The position numbers and the translations under genes were made by a program. Shown piece by piece: positions 47,122 through 59,545 of a stretch of 64,000 nt of DNA. How positions within the stretch are numbered: position 1 is the stretch's first letter; each line of letters starts with the position of its first letter. The notes under the pieces are model-generated. The model was not told where the DNA came from. It searched no databases and worked only from the letters and a program-made list of their open reading frames with translations. Source of the DNA: Hydractinia symbiolongicarpus (lineage: Eukaryota; Cnidaria; Hydrozoa; Anthoathecata; Hydractiniidae). Location: contig NC_079885.1 of the NCBI RefSeq assembly GCF_029227915.1, forward strand, positions 22,755,001 to 22,819,000. The letters run 5' to 3'.

Positions 47122-50100
47122 TATTTATATAATAATAGATTGTGAAAACATGGTGGATGTTTTCCTTTTTTTTTTGAAGTTACTGGAAAATACTCAATAT
47201 TTTAAGTACTGCACAATAGTTACAACAAGCTTAACAAATTTTGGAAAAAACACAAAGTCATCAAGATTTATAAAATGGTTCTTTTCCAATATTCTTCTGG
47301 CTGAATGTCCGATTACATGGGACAGCTTACCATGCTGAAAATTCACCTCGGTAGCCTTAAGGAATGCCTGTCAAAAATACATAACGATCACATAAGAAAA
47401 AACCTTTCTGCTTATGCAAACTGAGCTGGAATTTTCTACCCGGATCGAAACTTCATGTAATCGTAAATTTTGCTCAGCCCGGGCTGGAAATATGCTAACT
47501 CTGCAAAGAAAAATTTTATTTCTAAAATACGAAGATGTAAATACTTTCGCTTTTTCTCATGCGCCTTTAAGAAGTCACGAAAGTTTCTTTACTTCACGTT
47601 CTAAAGAAAATTTTTAAATTACAAGAATTCTGCACAAGAATAAAATCCATGACAATGAAGAGAAAAAGCTTATTTTGTCAAGGCAACAATAAATACACTT
47701 CTTGCCTAATCTTCCTTCGATATCATGTAGGACAAGAGTAAACAAAAATAGTATAGTAGCATAATGGAATATATTTCGTTTTTAATTTAATTATTGAGGC
47801 TTAAAAAACAGCAAGAACTTCCTAATCCTAGTTCTATAAAATATACCTTAATATCTCTCCCTTGCCTTCATTTGCAATACAATACAAAATGGAAAGACTT
47901 CAAAATTTGTTTTAAAAGTCAGTAAATTATAGTTTTTTATATCACATTATTTAACATGGCTATCGCTGCCAGGGAAGGTTTCATCTTGCTATTTTTTAAA
48001 AAAGTAATAGTTTCAAATAACATCTTCTTTTTAAAAACTGTTCCCATCTTCCCATTAAATGGTTGAATTAATTTTTATCACAAAAAAATGTGGACGCAAA
48101 CATAAAGATGTCAAATTTGGGGCGTTTTTCAGCATTTCACGGGAAAGCCAAAATAAATGTATTTGATAAATGAAAGAAATAATATAAAACAAAATTGCGT
48201 ATGAGACTGGCAACTTATAGCCAAAACAACCATTTTTTTACCTTCCAGCTCATGAACTATAAATAGCAAACGTTAATTAATTATTCAAATTAAACGGAAT
48301 AGTTTTTAGTATATATATTGTAAACATGGCATCAATCCTCTGTTTATTTCCTTATTTATTAGTACTTTTTTCTGCTAAGTGCTCTTGAATTAGGTGCTTA
48401 TCTTCTACTTAAGATAAATTACGTTGCTAAAACTCATTTACGTTCACGTGTTAATAGTTTCGTAAACGAGAGTAAAATTTACACCCTTATCACACTTTTT
48501 GTAAGTTTTGTGTTGTTTTGCTTCCATGGCACCCTGAAATTTTATAAAATGGTGTTGTAAATAGAGATAACCTATGCATTTTCGTAAGCAAACAACAATT
48601 ATATTGCAATAAATAGAAATAATTCCTAACTATTACCCAAGCTCATTCCTAGGGAATTTGATAGCTTTTGAGATAATGGCTATAGGCAATAGCAAACCCT
48701 AGAGACGAGAATACAATATAGCGCTTCTATGTTGGTGGACCAGCGCTGAATAAGTTAAACTGTCCATCAATTGCAGCTTTTTTTTAGTCATCACAAAACG
48801 GCCGACATCAAAATTAATTTCTCAAATTACCATTCTTTTCTTCTTTCTTCTATTTCATGTAATTTATGCCAGGTTTTATGGTAGATGAGATATGCATATT
48901 TTACAAATCTAGCTTCACCTCAAACACCTCCCGCAATACACACCAACAGTTCTAATGCTAACTTAGTTCTTTGTATACTCGGCTAGGTAAGTGGCAATGT
49001 TTCTTTATTACAACTTATTCTCAGATAACGTAACGTCAAGTCGATTGACAAATTTCATTTATTAACAGACAAAATGCAGTCCATTCTTCTTTTCTTTGTT
49101 TTCAGAATGTCGAGTTTGTTTACTTTTGCCTTGATGGCCTTGATAATTTTCTTAGTTAGTTGATCATGGCTACGAAAAGAGGCAGAATGAACTTATTATA
49201 TATGACTGTTGTTGTTTTCTTTCCTTTTTAATTAGCTAGCTACTTAGAATAAAAGAGAAGCTACTTACAGCTGCAAAGTAAGAGAAAGTTTTGTGAAAAC
49301 AGATAGGATTGGTATGGAGGAGAGAATAATTTACGTATATCTCTACGGGGAGAGAAATAAAGAAAAGCAAAAAAATATTTTTAATGCCAAAAAAATGTTT
49401 ATCATAATAAGACTGGTTTTAAGTAACAAATTGAACTTTTTTTTTTTGCTTATTCATTGGAATTATTTATACATAGCTAATTAATATTGGTCGAAATTAT
49501 ACATAACCTATTTTAATCACAAATCATCAGCAGGGAAGTCTTTCTTTATCGTGTTTTCAGAGGAAATTCTGCTTATTAGTAATAGCGAAGAGATTTATGC
49601 CAATTTAATAAAGTTTCGATGTATTGATTAGCCAAAAGGGAAAGTTATTAACTTCAGTTATTTATTAATGTAGAAAAAATAAAAAAAGAGGAAAAAGAGT
49701 CATCTTTTGAGAAACATTTGAATTAAAAGAAAAGCAAGATTCTTTCCCAGACTTAGCATGTTTCATACAAAATCGTGTATCGTACATCTGTTTAAAATGC
49801 CGTCCTTTTTAAAAGTTGCATACGGGGTAAAATGACGCTGTATAAAAAAACGCTGCAGTTTTCTAACCAAAGTTAATCGAATGTCAATCTAACATTTTTT
49901 AATGAATTCTCACAAGCAATAATAACCGAAAAGACAAAATTCGCGGGTTTGTCACTTTATGTGGGATCGTTGAGTAAAATGGATATGAGAAAAAGAAAAT
50001 AACTAGTTTTAATGCACTTGTGATTTTATTACAATATTCTCAGTTTCTCAATCATTATTTCAAACAAAAGTTGTAAAATATAGTTCGTTAGACATTTATC

Positions 50101-50169
50101 TCCGTGTCTTTTGCTGAAACATTCGATTAGATAACTATTAATTTAGTCCTTTGTTGTTTATATATCGAT
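47122..50169. other. Large AT-rich intergenic region
   Basis: About 3 kb without any open frame, splice pair or repeat I can support. Short frames at 47,150-47,620 and 49,293-49,484 look like chance. Confidence 0.5.
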
Positions 50170-50174
50170 TTATT

Positions 50175-50815
50175 TGATTGTGTGTTTATTTACTTTTTTG
50201 TTTTCTTGTCTTGTTTATTTGTTTGTTTTCTTGTTTGTTTAGTTGTTTGTTTGTTTATTTATTTGTTTGTTTATTTGTTTGTTTACTTCTTTGTTTACTT
50301 GTTTGTTTGTTTATTTGTTTGTTTACTTGTTTGTTTACTTGTTTTTTTGCTTATTTGTTTGTTTACTTGTTTGTTTACTTGTTTGTTTGTTTATTTGTTT
50401 GTTTACTTGTTTGTTTACTTGTTTGTTTACTTGCTTTTTTTCTTGCTTGTTTACTTGTTTGTTTTTTTGTTGGATTTCTTGTTTATTTTCTTGTCTTTTT
50501 TACTTGTTTATTTGCTTGTTTTTTACTTGTTTGTTTATTTGTTTTTTACTTGTCCTGTTTACTTGCTTTTTTCTTGCTTGTTTACTTGTTTGCTTACCTG
50601 TCTTGTTTACTTGTTTGTTTACTTGCTTGTTTGTTTGTTTTTACTTGTTTGTTTACTTGTCTTGTTTACTTGTTGTTTTACTTTGTTTACTTGTTTGGAT
50701 ACTTGTCTTATTTACTTATTTGTTTACTTGTTTGTTTACTTGTTTTTTTGTTTACTTGTTTGTTTACTTGCTTGCTTGTGTACTTTTTTGTTTGTTTACT
50801 TGTTAGTTTTCTTGT
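50175..50815. repeat. Tetranucleotide-based minisatellite (TTTG/TTTA/CTTG)
   Basis: About 640 bp of interleaved TTTG, TTTA, CTTG and TTAC units with a frequent 12-bp period (TTGTTTGTTTAC). Three long plus-strand frames rich in Leu, Phe, Cys and Val are by-products of this repeat. The left end of the GPCR coding sequence runs into it. Confidence 0.95.
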
Positions 50816-51833
50816 TGATGCTTGCAATTGTTTCAATTGTTATCTCATTTTCTTTAGTAGTGTTAGCTGGTTTTAAATTAAGCAAGGCCTTCAAAGCGTC
50901 TCGATACTCCTTTAATTGAAAGAACAGATACAACGGATCCAACAATGTATTGCTAACAGCTACAAGTACAGCTACCCGAATGAACTTTAATCGAATTCGA
51001 TCACCCTTCACGCCGTTTGGGAATACATTTGTTGTAGTAGCCAGAAAGAAATATATAAGAAGCGGTGCCCAACAAAGGAGAAAGGATAAAAACAGAATGC
51101 GAAGTAGATTCGTAATCTTCTTTGATGATTGAACTACTCTTGAATTCACTATTGTTAGACTGTCTTTGTGTTCATTTAAAGTTTTTTTGATCAAGACGTA
51201 ACATATGACAAAAACAACTAAGGGTATGAGCAACCCAATAACAAAATAAGCGCAGGTATATACAGTGCCAAGCATTGGATAACTCCAATGACGTTTGCAA
51301 TATCCATCTTTTGCCATGTATTTCCAGGATATAATGTTTGGTATCATTAAACATCCGCTAGTGATCCAAGCAAAGATGGAAACTTTCTGAATGTTTTTTT
51401 TAGTAAAATATTCAGCTGCCTTCGTTCTCCATTTAATTTTGAACAATCTGAACACACTTATGAAACATACAAAGAATATTTGGTTTCCCCCTGTTGCGTA
51501 AAAGAAGCAAAGACCAATTGTACTCCAACATACTACAGTTCCTTCAATATCGTTTCGTATCGTTAATTTGTGAACATCAATGAAAACATAAGGTAACAAT
51601 GAAATACCAGAAAGGGTATCGGCTATTAATAAATGATGTAATAACATAGTAAAGTTCGTTGACTTTATTCTCTTTCTGATTAATAAATAAAAAATCAAAA
51701 TGTTCGCTGTTACTGCTAAAACAACTACAAAAAAGTACAACACTTTTAACATAATATTAGCAGCTGCAGATTCAAATACGTCTTGTCTACTGTAAAGAGT
51801 AGCGTTCGAGTTCATACTCTGGTTTTGAAACAT
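50796..51833 (-). CDS. Class A orphan GPCR, paralogue 1
   Basis: An intronless 345-residue seven-transmembrane receptor of the plasma membrane; the ligand is unknown. TM1 lies at about 29-52, and the N-terminus has an NAT sequon. TM2 has the LLIADTLSG motif with Asp at 2.50. TM3 starts near TVVCWSTIGLCFF, and its Cys can pair with Cys in the GYCKRHW loop. The DRY position reads FRL (Arg retained, Asp lost). TM6 has FLLCWAPLLIYF. TM7 has LLDPLYLF, with Asp replacing Asn at 7.49. The C-terminus extends six residues (NKKTNK) into the adjacent tetranucleotide repeat compared with the paralogue at 61.7 kb. The start chosen is the first Met, which aligns with the paralogue. Confidence 0.9.
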   Translation of the reverse strand: MFQNQSMNSNATLYSRQDVFESAAANIMLKVLYFFVVVLAVTANILIFYLLIRKRIKSTNFTMLLHHLLIADTLSGISLLPYVFIDVHKLTIRNDIEGTVVCWSTIGLCFFYATGGNQIFFVCFISVFRLFKIKWRTKAAEYFTKKNIQKVSIFAWITSGCLMIPNIISWKYMAKDGYCKRHWSYPMLGTVYTCAYFVIGLLIPLVVFVICYVLIKKTLNEHKDSLTIVNSRVVQSSKKITNLLRILFLSFLLCWAPLLIYFFLATTTNVFPNGVKGDRIRLKFIRVAVLVAVSNTLLDPLYLFFQLKEYRDALKALLNLKPANTTKENEITIETIASINKKTNK

Positions 51834-53077
51834 TCTAAAATGTTATATGAAATTCTTGTGACTACAATATTCACCAAAGAACGTGAACGATTTTGTCTTC
51901 TTCTGTGATTTATATTTTTTTTCATGTGTTTATATCATAACATGTTTGTATTAAAAGATTCTACGTTTATTTCTTAGAAGTCTACCTACGTAAAATCCGT
52001 AAGCCAGCTTACTCAAACAATGAACTCATTGATAACTCATTTAATACCATATCTTTTATGCTTTAATTCTTTTTTTATTTAAAAAATCTGCTTTTGCCAT
52101 TTCGATGTTTCAAAACTATTAAAACGATTAGCTGCATCATCTTATGTAAAAGCATATATTACTAAAGTCCTTGCCCTTAACAATATTTCTATTAAATCAC
52201 TTCCATTATAGCTGGCTGTAAAACAAAAAGTGTGAAATCAAGTATTGAACTTATATAATGCTTCAGATTGCATAGAAAGTATTCTAACAAAATTTAAAGT
52301 TTCAGCCATTAACAGGTAAGTCCCCTGAAAGTGTAAAAGATGTATTAAAAATACAATAAACCTCAAATTGGTTAGTTTCACTCTTTTTGTAATGTTTTAC
52401 GAGCTGGAAAAAATATAATTGCTGTTTTATTATACTATGACCTAAATGTGTTCGTTAGAAACTTATATAGCCATGCTTTCATCAGTAAAGTCCCCAAAGT
52501 ATTACCAATCAATGAAGCAGCGTAGGCAACCAATTAGTAACATAGAATCACTTCCACTTCTAAACATTGTGACATAAGTGAAATTGAATCTTCAATCTTC
52601 CTCTCTAACTAGACTGTGTATGCATACAAAAAAACTGTTTACTTTGGCGAGCGCAAACGGGGGAGAGTGAGGGGTGGGGTACATGGGACCATGGTTTTCC
52701 ACTTTTTCCCCAATAACCTTTTTTTAGAAATCGTGTATTATTTTTATACTCTTAAAATGTTTACAGATATTTTATTTTCGTATATGCTACTAATGTGATC
52801 TATACTACTAATATGGCCTATATGATATGTGTTATGTGTATGTCAAATAGTGTCATCAATATTATTCTCAAAATTGTCAAAAGAAACATGTCTCTTATTT
52901 TTTTACTATCTGTTTTAAAATTTTAATCTTTGATAGAATATAAATCAATATCCGTTATCCATGATATTTATGTCAACATCAATATCGTCATCATAAATTT
53001 TTTTTACAGCTGCTACAACGTTCCACAAGACCGTTGTTTTAATTGTTTTTTAGGAATTTAATTTTTTTAGGACACCC
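51834..53077. other. Upstream of GPCR 1, nothing recognised
   Basis: AT-rich; expected to include the promoter, but no element can be assigned. Confidence 0.4.
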
Positions 53078-53107
53078 CACCCTATCCATCTAAAGAAGGA
53101 TAGGGTG
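53078..53107. repeat. Perfect 10-bp stem hairpin beside GGGTGTTTATTCG repeats
   Basis: CACCCTATCC and GGATAGGGTG flank a 10-base loop. Downstream, GGGTGTTTATTCG occurs at about 53,126 and 53,198 within a GC-richer patch, suggesting a decayed MITE. Confidence 0.7.
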
Positions 53108-54480
53108 ATGCGTCTAATAGAAGGGGGTGTTTATTCGCAGCGAACTAAGAAGGAAGTGTGGGGGCGCCTATTAGAGCCTAAGGGGTGCATTTCACGGGGT
53201 GTTTATTCGAAGCGATTAGCTATGACATGTTTCACCACTGCTCCGGGATCCGATTTAATGGTTTTCCCAAGTCAAAGAGGAAAGACCCATATGTTAGCAA
53301 ACACTCACATTTAAGTTTTGTACGCAGGGCCCTTAACAAACGGCCCCTATATCTGAGAAAGTCGTTAAAAAATATCTAGAGATACTCCATCAAAATGAGT
53401 TGTGTCTCCCCTTTATTCATTTACACTACAAATTCCAGTGGTAAAGTATGATCAGGCGTGTGCTTTAAAAAAGTTAACTTTCATGGAAAAAAGATTTATG
53501 TGGTTAACCAGATGCATAAAAACACTATTGGTGTTACGACTGCCTACCAACTTATTTTATTTCTCCTGAGTAGACCTGTCAACATTCTCTACTCATCTTC
53601 TTCATCTACATGGGTTTAAAAGTCGATAAGCTGAAAGATTAGTTTCATTTTGGGTTAATTAAGTTAAAATTGCAGTTTCCATCGGATGTGCATCAATTAG
53701 GGAACGTGTTTCACTTCCGTACAATGCATTTTTTTCTACACAATGTGAAACGAGAACAAAAGCAATAGTTTTCTTTCAGAGGTAGCTTTCAAAAAATTCC
53801 TTAATGATAAATTTAACAGAGCTCTATCGAAAGAGATATCTTATGTCAACCTAAATTCTATTTAGAAAGAGCTAGTCGGATTAAAAAATACTTTGATTAA
53901 CTTGAATAGTACTACCGCATAATCGTCGAGTATTGATGAACCTAGGATCTATAGAAAATTATAATCTCTAGTTAGTATAGATATACGCAGTCAGGTAAAA
54001 AACTTAGTTACAAAAACATAACTTATATTAAGCAATCAGAGAAGTATTAAATGCAAGGAAAAAACAGACAAACAGTTAACGTATGTGAAGAATTAAGGGA
54101 GTTTAAAAGAAATTATGAATAAAATTTTCTTCTAAGCGAAGAATGGGACGGTAAACCGAAATATGCAAGCCTTGTGACTATATTGAGCTTTAGACAAAAA
54201 AGAAATGAAAAAGCATGAATTTGTAACTAGTCTTCCTAAAGTGGAAAAAAGGTTATTTTTTTTACCAATGCCAAGTTCATTTCTTGAAGATAACTGCTAA
54301 TCCCGGTACTTATTTTATAATATTCAAGAATTGTACAAAAATGAGAAAAGTGTGGTAGATAAGTTTTTTAAATATTTTAAATTTTCTTGAAATGTCATAA
54401 AAATTACTACAAAAGGAAGATACCTATAATAAAAAATTTAAATGAAATAAAAATAAAATAATAAAAATAAAAAATATATC
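53108..54480. other. Intergenic, nothing recognised
   Basis: AT-rich, with no exon or repeat beyond the GGGTGTTTATTCG copies near its left end. The last 60 bases before 54481 are an A-rich low-complexity stretch. Confidence 0.4.
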
Positions 54481-54605
54481 GGTATTACTAAACTATGGAA
54501 CTACCCAGAACCACCCGGAATCAGCCAGAACCACCCAAAATCACCCAGAACCACCCAGAATCAGCCAGAGCCACCCAGAATTAGCCAGAATCAGCCAGCC
54601 AGACA
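54481..54605 (+). repeat. Left minisatellite-bearing TIR
   Basis: GGTATTACTAAACTATGGAA is followed by about six units of CAGAATCAGCCAGAACCACC with variants. Confidence 0.8.
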
Positions 54606-55860
54606 GGCAGGGCAACTCAGACTCAGACTCAGACAGCTAGCTATAATTGCCAACCAAAAAAACCCATGCTTCATACCTTGAGACGTGTACTACGATAAGG
54701 CTTTCAAAACTTGTATATGCACGTTCAGCTAGTTAATTAGACGACATTGATTATAGCAACAAAGAATACCTGATGCTATGCGACCTGCTGGATAAAGAGA
54801 AGGTAAAGTTTAAACAAAAAATGTCACAGCACTTTTTTCTAACAACCATAGTAAACAAGTAATGTTCTTCGCTGCTCAATACTGCCATTATCCAACGTTT
54901 ACAAATTACTACGTACAGGATTCTTCGATGTGATAAGGTACCATTGCTAAATTTCGGCTAGCCTCGGATGTTGTTTGTTTTCATTCAAAAAAAGTGTTTG
55001 AAACTTCTGAAAAAACTTTTATGACTTTATTATTTTGGCTAACTCGTGACATATATGACATATTAATTTAACATGTAAATATTACTATACAATTAAAATA
55101 TGGTGCTCTGCGCGCAATGTTTTAATAAAACTTTCATGCGACGAGAACATCCCCCAAACTTTTTAAAATACCGATTTTTTCTTTGAAGAAAAAGTGCGGG
55201 TACCTACAATTCTGAACGCTATTCTGGAAAGACAACACAAAGACACTAATAATAAGGCCATGATGCACTATAAAATGTCTTAAAAAAGGAGCATTCTAAG
55301 TTAAACATTTCATTCATTTTTGTTTCGTTTATTAAAAAAATCTTCATGCTCAAAAAAAACCCAAACAGTCGGTGATTGAAGTAACAAAGAAACTTGTTCG
55401 TGTAATTTATTTCGTATATTACTTTATTTTCGTATATTACTGTTTCAATATAATAGACTTTTTTGTGCTGATTTTGCGTATTTCAAATTAAATTGAAAAA
55501 AAATTAATCCAATTCGAAAATCGAATGAATGGAAAACGATTTTTTTCTTCACCTGAAAAATATTTTTAGCTATGATACACAAAACGATTTTGGAAAAATC
55601 GAATATTTTTATCAATGTCGCGTAAGTGTAGCTCTGCCTTTAACACTTTTGCTCAAATGTCGCTACACACACCATGTCAGTATATGCCTAGGAAAAATCT
55701 TAACAAAATTTTTATAGTGATGGCCATAGTGTATCAACGGCTTGTGAGAAGCAACATTTATCCGAAATTTTGCGACAGTCTTAGGTTACGATGAAAGAAA
55801 ATTTTAAAAACGCTCTGGCATTAAAGCCCATTTATGAATTTTTCATTTCTTTTTCATTCA

Positions 55861-56816
55861 AAGTTTAAAAGACTACCATATGGACCATTAGCGAAGTATA
55901 TCAACGAGAATGTTGACGAAATATTAGACGTTGGTCACGTAAGAGACAGTTTTCTGGTTTCGTGAGTAACATACTCGTTTTAAAAAATTACTTTTCATAG
56001 ATGCTGACATAGTATACGTTCACGTCGAATAAATTTATATTATAAATAATTGCAATATTACAGGTTGATCCAATCACTTGGCACCATTGGGACGAGGCAC
56101 GTAGAATGGAGCATGTAAACAGTCTTCAACAATTTTCACCATCGTTCAGTGACCTGTATATAACATCTAAAAACGTTGGGAGGAAGCCAAACCACATTAA
56201 TCGCTAACGCCACTTCACAGATGCAGTAATAGCCGAGGAAAGGATTGATACAACTCAAACCCCGGTCACACCACTAGTTGTTAAAAAGAAAAAAAAATGG
56301 CGATTATCATTGCCAGAAGGTGATGCCTGTTGATTTAACTATGATTAACCCTAAACGAAAGACCTCTGGGAAATGTATGATGCTACGACTCAAGGTAATG
56401 CATAAAATGGTTACAAGGTATTTTTAGTTTGTGTAATTCTTTAACATATTGAAAGTGTTAAACTCTTTGTCTAAAGGTTTAAGCTCTATACGTTAGAATG
56501 GCTGGCATATGGTATTTTCTTGAAACAAATTGTTTTAATATGTTTTAGATGTGTCTCACTAAGTTGTACCATGAGAATTACGCCGCAAGACTTTCTCATC
56601 ATCAAGTCTACTGGCGTCGTTACATTCACCGACAAATATAAGAAAGTGCAGAAGAGAGAAGGTCCTGTCTATGTCCATTTTCTCGAAGAATGTTTGAAGG
56701 GCTACGTTGAGAATTTTAAGTATGAAAACGTGACCGTATCCGACGATACGAAAAACAATCTCACTACTGCACAATGTAACTTTGTGCTCACGCTAGGAAT
56801 ACCCATTACATTGTAA
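55861..56816 (+). pseudogene. Decayed element-encoded protein of unknown function
   Basis: Three exon-like blocks read in the same direction. Block 1 (about 55861-55964) contains RLPYGPLAKYINENVDEILD. Block 2 starts at 56064 after a TTACAG acceptor with VDPITWHHWDEARRMEHVN. It reaches SKNVGRKPNHINR, hits an in-frame TAA at about 56,205, and then continues in the same frame to a lysine-rich KKKKKW stretch. Block 3 starts at 56549 after TTTTAG, contains FLIIKSTGVVTFTDKYKKV and REGPVYVHFLEECLKGY, and ends with TAA at 56816. The internal stop makes it nonfunctional. I think related sequences occur in cnidarian repeats, but I cannot name the family. Confidence 0.5.
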
Positions 56817-57674
56817 ATATGTTTTTCACTATATTACAGTAGCTAACTAAGTACTATTAATGTTCCTATTACCATTAAGGTCAATCCAGCGCGTGAGGTT
56901 TTTTGTGCGTGTGTTTTGCCAATTTTCTCGTTGTGAACAATCGCTTTTTAACATTGTATATTGTTTTACATGTAAATAATAACATCTAAACAAAAATCCT
57001 ATTTTTTCTTAACCCTACGCAATTATAGCTACCTTTTATCCTATTTTACAAAAAACCGTTAAAAGTCCAGCATTGTTATTTGCCCAAAGATTTAGGGGCA
57101 AGGCGGTTTATGAAATCGCGCCCCTGACGGTACCAAATTAATAAATTAGTGCATGATTTTCTTACACGTGTTAAGCCCTAATTCCACCGACCATCATGAC
57201 AGAGAAGCAGGGCAGAGGAGACTGGGAGTTAGAAGCTAAATCACTGCTGCGGTATATTAGCATTTCATCCACAGAAATAAAGGAGGTTTTAATACAGAAG
57301 GAGGGAATATTGGAGATTATTTTTTCATCAAAGCATTGCAATTGCTATGCTACTGCTGGATTTACTAGAGAGGCGGAACAACGCTTACGCGCAATTTTTA
57401 TACTGACAATGTACAGGTCTGAAAAAGTACCCTAAAAAGAGCATATGATATATGATTTTCACACTTGATGTTTTTGACTAAAGAAAATTCTTTACTATCA
57501 ATTATATTTCTCTGTAGTAAATGAATATCGAAAACACAATGTCCAGTGCAACATACGTGGTCGAGTAAAAATTTTAAAAAGAGTTAAATTTCTCCGTATT
57601 TAATTCGAAATCTTCTTTTGGGTGTACGCATTCTCACTGTATTTAAGATCGGCGCAGTTTGCGCATGACATTTG

Positions 57675-57799
57675 AAATCGGCTGGGTGATTCTGGCTGAT
57701 TCTGGGTGGCTCTGGCTGATTCTGGGTGGTTCTGGCTGATTTTAGGTGGTTATGGCTGATTCTGGGTTGTTCTGGGTAGTTCCATAGTTTAGTAATACC
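57675..57799 (-). repeat. Right minisatellite-bearing TIR
   Basis: The reverse complement begins GGTATTACTAAACTATGGAA and carries the same ACCACCCAGAATCAGCC units as the left end, in similar order. Confidence 0.8.
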
Positions 57800-57838
57800 C
57801 AAATTTATATAAATAAATAAAAAAGAGCGGTTGTCGTA

Positions 57839-57966
57839 ACACTATATGTCGCAAACGCCACTATATGTCGCAAAAACGCCACTATATGTCGCAAAGTTTA
57901 AGATAGTAATTTTTATTAAAATTAACACTATATAGTTTTTTCAAAGTTAACACTATATGTTGCAAA
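57839..57966. repeat. ~21-bp minisatellite (CACTATATGTCGCAAA)
   Basis: Three close tandem copies of CACTATATGTCGCAAA with a short CGC-type linker at 57,839-57,898, plus two diverged copies near 57,925-57,966. Confidence 0.85.
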
Positions 57967-59309
57967 TGTTTTTTTTAGCGAAAAAACACACTTGTTAGAA
58001 ACTTGGCTCGCATTATGTGTAGGACAGGTGGCATTTACACTCCCGTTGCGTATATTACTTTTGTTTATAGTTTCGAAACAGCAACAATGGCCTGTCTCAC
58101 AAAGTATATAAGAGTCAGATTTTTTGGTAATTTTGATTGTATTATTTTTCACTCGTAAACCTGGGTTAATAAAGCCTTTGATACCAAAATTAATTATAAA
58201 AATTTAAAATCAGGCACAAAAGGGATAAACGCAAATGCAAATAAAACATCAAAACTTTTAATATATATGCCCTTTCTGTGTATTTATATTAATTTACCTT
58301 TAAAGCTGGGGTTCAAATGACAATTAATTTGGAAGAAGTTTTAGTACCAAATTTAGGCCACGTACTTTAAATCCTTTTAATGTCCTGTACATACCTGCCA
58401 AATGTCAACATCAAGTTCGAATATGCCTGGATGATTTTGCCGAAAGTTAAAAATATCATTGTTGAACGAACAAACGATATTCTTATTTAAAAAAAGCGTG
58501 TAACATTTTTTTTGGTCATAAGAGAACTGTCTGCAGAATACGTCAACATTTCAGCTCCATATATGTTTCAACAAAATCTGAAATTAGCTAATTATATTTT
58601 ACAACAGGTCTTTTGAGTTTCCCCAAATACAAATCTTATTTTTCCCTTTCTTCTTACAATTAAATCCACAATGGAGCAAAAAATATTGTTTTATATGCTT
58701 TGAGTGATCTGAGTAAAATAAAAACGAAGTAACAAAACCGCGGCAAAACAATTGGAAACACCTAAGCCTTCTGTACGCGTTACTATAGGAACGTCACAAT
58801 TTTTTGTGCCAAAACGCCTGCCGTGTGTTTGCAAGTGAGAACTAAGATATAAGCAGAAAGGAATATTACACATAAGGTATGAATGGTTCTTTATAAGTTT
58901 ACAACATTATACGATTGAAATTGAAGCGTCAAAGATATTTATGAAAGCTCCCCCCCCCCATAAAAAAATTTATTTCATAATTTAAATATATATTGCAAAA
59001 AATCAAGTTGATTTTTGTAATCAATTATTCTTCTTTTTTTCTCATCAGATTAAACTCTGAACGTGGTTATCCATTAACAAATTTTGTCTTCCTTTGTCGC
59101 TTATAACAAATAGTCCATAGTTATACCCACCTACTTGTTTTCCAACATGTAATTGGTTATAACATTCGAAATTCCTGTACAGACACCTCATTTAGTTGTG
59201 CTTGTACTCGTCTGCTAAGACAGAGTTAGAGGAAAAGAGATCCTATAATGTAATAGTTGAATGTTCTTTTTGTTCACAAGGTAGAATAATAGAATGCTCT
59301 TTTCCGAAT
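57967..59309. other. Intergenic, nothing recognised
   Basis: AT-rich, with a 10-base C run at about 58,950-58,959. No gene supported. Confidence 0.45.
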
Positions 59310-59410
59310 GTTGAGTACTGACTAGTATTCAAGTCCTAACTAATTGCAGGTAATCTTCTGCGCACTATCCATAGCGGTACCGCTCAGCCACGCACAAGGA
59401 GATTTCAGAA
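59310..59410 (-). mobile_element. tRNA-derived SINE remnant
   Basis: On the minus strand a perfect A box (TGGCTGAGCGG), as in Leu or Ser tRNAs, is followed by a decayed B box (GGACTTGAATAC) about 60 bases later. Confidence 0.5.
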
Positions 59411-59545
59411 TACTGTGACCATCTAAAAAAAGATAATAAAAGTCGTTCTTCAGTCAAAAATTAATTACGTCTGTGTCATTTTTCAAAGGGGGGCGGATTC
59501 CGTCCCCCCCCCTGACGGGTTTTTTTAATAACTTCTGATTGCTTT

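Larger units (their letters stand above)
54481..57799 (+). mobile_element. 3.3-kb putative DNA transposon with minisatellite-bearing inverted repeats
   Basis: Both ends start GGTATTACTAAACTATGGAA in inverted orientation. They continue for about 125 bp as imperfectly matching arrays of CAGAATCAGCCAGAACCACC units. Between them lies a decayed plus-strand gene (55861-56816) and an unrecognised frame (57196-57435). No clear target duplication was found. An inverted pair of independent minisatellites is the alternative, but the matching non-repetitive 20 bp at each outer edge argues for true termini. Confidence 0.65.

Noticed and set aside
50178-50919. Three long overlapping plus-strand open frames rich in Leu, Phe, Cys and Val, resembling a membrane protein
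   Set aside because: They are the three-frame translation of the (TTTG/TTTA/TTAC)n repeat next to the GPCR gene.
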